Of a DNA stretch of 64,000 nt, positions 61,905 through 64,000 are shown one piece after another; within the stretch, counting starts at the first letter, position 1, and each line of letters starts with the position of its first letter. The notes under the pieces were generated by a model. The model saw only the letters and a program-made list of their open reading frames with translations, searched no databases and had not been told where the DNA came from. Both the position numbers and the translations under genes were made by a program. Source of the DNA: Opitutia bacterium (GTDB lineage Bacteria; Verrucomicrobiota; Verrucomicrobiia; Opitutales; Opitutaceae); NCBI GenBank assembly GCA_947474365.1, contig CANJIU010000036.1, positions 1 through 64,000 on the forward strand, read 5' to 3'.

Positions 61905-63617
61905 TTATTTCTTCTTCTTCTGCTTGCCGGCCCCGCCGGCACCTTCGGTGAAGGGATCCCGCGTGACCTCGACGTGGCTGCGTTTCGCCCACGCCAGCCA
62001 CGCGGCGGACAGCGTGCGAACGCGATCAGGTTCGGCCGACGCCAGATTGCGCATCTCGGTCGAATCGGTGGCGAGGTTGTAGAGCTCCCATTTGTCTCCG
62101 ACGATCGAGACCAGTTTCCAATCTCCGTCGCGGACGGCCCGACTGCCGTCGTGCTCGAAGAACAGCGGCGCAGTGCGGGTAATCGCTTGGTTGCCCGTGA
62201 GGGCGGCCACCAGGCTGCGCCCTTCCATCGGCTGAATTGCGGTGCCGTTCCTCTCCGTCGGATACTTTGCTCCGGCAAGTTCCACGAGCGTGGGCATGAG
62301 ATCGATGATGTGACCGGCCTGAGTACGAAGGTCGCCGCGCGATTTGATCCCTGCGGGCCAATGCGCGATGAACGGCGTCCGGATGCCGCCCTCGTGGCTG
62401 AAGTGTTTGTAGAGTCGGAATGGCGTGTTGCCCGCATTGGCCCACGCGCTGCCGTAGCTCAGGTAGCTCCCGGGCATACCCATCTTTTTCAGATCGGCTC
62501 CGGTGTGCAGGATATTTTTAGGACTGCTGCTCTCGTCGAACCCGAGCGGGTCCCATTCCCAGCACGCCCCGTTGTCGCTGAGAAACATGATCAAGGTGTT
62601 GTCGAGCTGGCCGTGTTGCCGGAGGTCTGCGACGACGCGCCCGACGGCTTGATCCAGGCGATCGACCATCGCGGCGAAGATCGCCATGCGGCGCGCGAGG
62701 TCGCGCCGGCGATCTTCGGGCAGCGTGTTCCACGCCGGGTTGTCCTGACCGGCATAGGGGGACGGCTTGGCGTGGGACTTCGGTGGAATGCCACTGCGGG
62801 GCGTCAGGGGCAAATCAGCCGGCACGAGCTTGAGACGCTTCAGTTGCGCGAGGCGTTCGTCGCGAATCGTGTCCCAGCCCCTGGCGAAATACATCGCCTC
62901 ATACTTCGCGATGTCGGACTCGTGCGCGTGCAGGGGGAAATGCGGCGCGTTGAATGCCAGATAATGAAAAAACGGCTTTTTTTCCCGCCGCGCCTCGGCG
63001 ATGAAATCGAGTGAATAGTCCGCGAACGCATCCGTGGAGTAGAACGTGCCGGGCACGCCGTCCTTTGGCGCCGTGTAGGAACGTGGGGCGCGCCCCTTCG
63101 GCCAGCGCGTGTAGAACGGCGACTCGTCCCAGCAGGAATTATAGCCGCCGAGCATCCCGTAAAAATCCTCAAAGCCCCGGTCGGTCGGCTTCACGTCGGT
63201 CTTCGGCATGTGCAGGTGCCACTTGCCCACCATCGAAGTGCGGTAGCCGGCGTCACGCATGACTTCCGCGAGCGTGACGACGTCGGCCTGCAGTGTGCCA
63301 CGGTAGCCGGGAAATTCCGGACCGCGATCCTGGGTCATGTTGCCCACGGCGGCCTGGTGAGGATAAAGGCCGGTCATCAGCGACGCGCGCGTCGGGCAAC
63401 ACCGGGCGCTGTTATAGAACTGGGTGAACTTCACTCCGCCGGCCGCGAGGGCGTCGAGGTTCGGTGTCTTGATCTCGCTCCCGTAGCAACCGAGGTCAGA
63501 CCAGCCGAGGTCGTCGGCGAGGATAAGCAGGACGTTGGGCCGCGCCGGCGCGGCCGCGTGGGCCACAGCGACAAACGCAACGAACGCAAACAGGGAGACA
63601 AGGCGGCGGATGTTCAT
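61905..63617 (-). CDS. Exported Cys-type sulfatase
   Basis: The 570-residue protein has a signal peptide (MNIRRLVSLFAFVAFVAVAHAAA), PNVLLILADDLGWSDLGCYG, the formylglycine motif CCPTRASLMTG (Cys73 in C-x-P-x-R), and GKWHLHMP. A C-terminal segment with WELYNLATDSTEMRNLA is present, and the protein ends GKQKKKK. It shares the order and several motifs of the sulfatase at 2210 (for example AHWPAGIKSRGDLR) and is a paralogue. Its ATG overlaps the stop of the preceding sulfatase by four bases. Confidence 0.95.
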   Translation of the reverse strand: MNIRRLVSLFAFVAFVAVAHAAAPARPNVLLILADDLGWSDLGCYGSEIKTPNLDALAAGGVKFTQFYNSARCCPTRASLMTGLYPHQAAVGNMTQDRGPEFPGYRGTLQADVVTLAEVMRDAGYRTSMVGKWHLHMPKTDVKPTDRGFEDFYGMLGGYNSCWDESPFYTRWPKGRAPRSYTAPKDGVPGTFYSTDAFADYSLDFIAEARREKKPFFHYLAFNAPHFPLHAHESDIAKYEAMYFARGWDTIRDERLAQLKRLKLVPADLPLTPRSGIPPKSHAKPSPYAGQDNPAWNTLPEDRRRDLARRMAIFAAMVDRLDQAVGRVVADLRQHGQLDNTLIMFLSDNGACWEWDPLGFDESSSPKNILHTGADLKKMGMPGSYLSYGSAWANAGNTPFRLYKHFSHEGGIRTPFIAHWPAGIKSRGDLRTQAGHIIDLMPTLVELAGAKYPTERNGTAIQPMEGRSLVAALTGNQAITRTAPLFFEHDGSRAVRDGDWKLVSIVGDKWELYNLATDSTEMRNLASAEPDRVRTLSAAWLAWAKRSHVEVTRDPFTEGAGGAGKQKKKK

Positions 63618-64000
63618 TTCTTCTTTCCCTTCTTTTTCTTCGTGTCGCCGGCGGCGGCGCCGGGATCCTCGATGTACTTCTTCATGTGAGCGAGCGCCTC
63701 CATCTCCGTGGCCTGACCGAGGTCACCCTGGGCTTTCATCCACGCATCAAGTTGCGCGCGATGCCGCGCCATCTCCGCCGCCAGCGCGGGATCGGCGGAG
63801 AGGTTCTTGAATTCCTCGGGGTCGGCCACGACGTCGTAGAATTCGATCTCGCTGCGGTGCAGGAGGCGCGCGATGGCTGTCTTCGCGGTGGCGTCGCCCG
63901 CGGCCGCGGCGCGTGTCCAGCTCTCATAAGTGGCACTGTGAAGGGAGGCGTTGGCGTAGGAATCCGTCGGAGTGAAGTTCCAGATGTACTTGTAGCGGGC
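63614..64000 (-). CDS. C-terminal part of another sulfatase, cut by the window edge
   Basis: The frame is open to the window end and reads RYKYIWNFTPTDSY at the edge, then EIEFYDVVADPEEFKNLSADP, the C-terminal sub-domain of sulfatases that compares with WELYNLATD in the neighbour. It ends in a strongly basic tail, DTKKKKGKKK. The catalytic half lies outside the window. It is translationally coupled to the next sulfatase through an ATGA overlap. Confidence 0.82.
   Translation of the reverse strand, partial: ARYKYIWNFTPTDSYANASLHSATYESWTRAAAAGDATAKTAIARLLHRSEIEFYDVVADPEEFKNLSADPALAAEMARHRAQLDAWMKAQGDLGQATEMEALAHMKKYIEDPGAAAGDTKKKKGKKK

Overview
The window looks like chromosomal DNA from a high-GC, Gram-negative member of the Verrucomicrobiota, most likely family Opitutaceae. 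This is inferred from gene content, not from a marker-gene search. The indicators are Cys-type sulfatases, a PSCyt1/DUF1549/DUF1553 protein paired with a Tat-exported DUF1501 protein, ThuA and Gfo/Idh/MocA enzymes, a TonB-dependent receptor with a carboxypeptidase-regulatory-like N-terminus, CHRD proteins, and frequent GTG/TTG starts with weak Shine-Dalgarno signals. No rRNA, tRNA, CRISPR array, prophage or transposase gene was seen.

Layout. 1-900: REP-like hairpins, a possible outer-membrane-protein remnant and a receiver-only response regulator. 1070-8936: an exported amidohydrolase facing a four-gene minus-strand block (double ferredoxin-fold protein, PSCyt1/DUF1549/F5-8C/DUF1553 protein, DUF1501 protein, sulfatase), a typical extracellular degradation set. 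9126-9202: a nested palindromic element between divergent genes. 9323-15465: an exported beta-propeller, an MFS transporter with a two-kinase fusion, and a PQQ-type propeller. 15509-25578: gcvT-gcvH, a TonB receptor, lgt, glgC, a UDP-sugar epimerase and glmS. 25597-31389: an exported alpha/beta hydrolase, trpE, a sigma-70 factor and rpsA, the last two convergent with facing terminators. 31598-35966: a lipoprotein, the agmatine-to-putrescine pair, hisG and an OmpR-type regulator.

35973-44849: a Gfo/Idh oxidoreductase, a Tat-exported UxuA-like protein, ThuA, ychF, a TPR protein, a purple-acid-phosphatase-like enzyme and a PAS-PAS-PP2C phosphatase. 44869-48683: 5-oxoprolinase PxpA and a PxpB-PxpC fusion, then a double-CHRD protein. 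48876-52617: a tightly overlapping lipoprotein-resB-ccsA operon for cytochrome c maturation. 52636-54300: recN. 54444-60967: a likely catabolic operon for a hydroxy- or sugar acid (isopropylmalate-dehydrogenase-like enzyme, cyclase-fold hydrolase, ACS-type MFS, Gfo/Idh, VOC protein, DUF1537 kinase). It is followed by a TrmO-like gene and two overlapping sulfatases, one cut by the window edge.

The most unusual structure is at 58598-59113. An S23/four-helix-bundle reading frame sits between perfect 22-bp inverted repeats inside the acid-sugar operon and runs in frame into a VOC-domain gene. The transcript could fold like a 23S rRNA intervening sequence, but in an mRNA. Other items of note are lysine-rich C-terminal tails shared by five predicted exported proteins, the P-loop kinase/PfkB fusion, and the double palindrome at 9126-9202.
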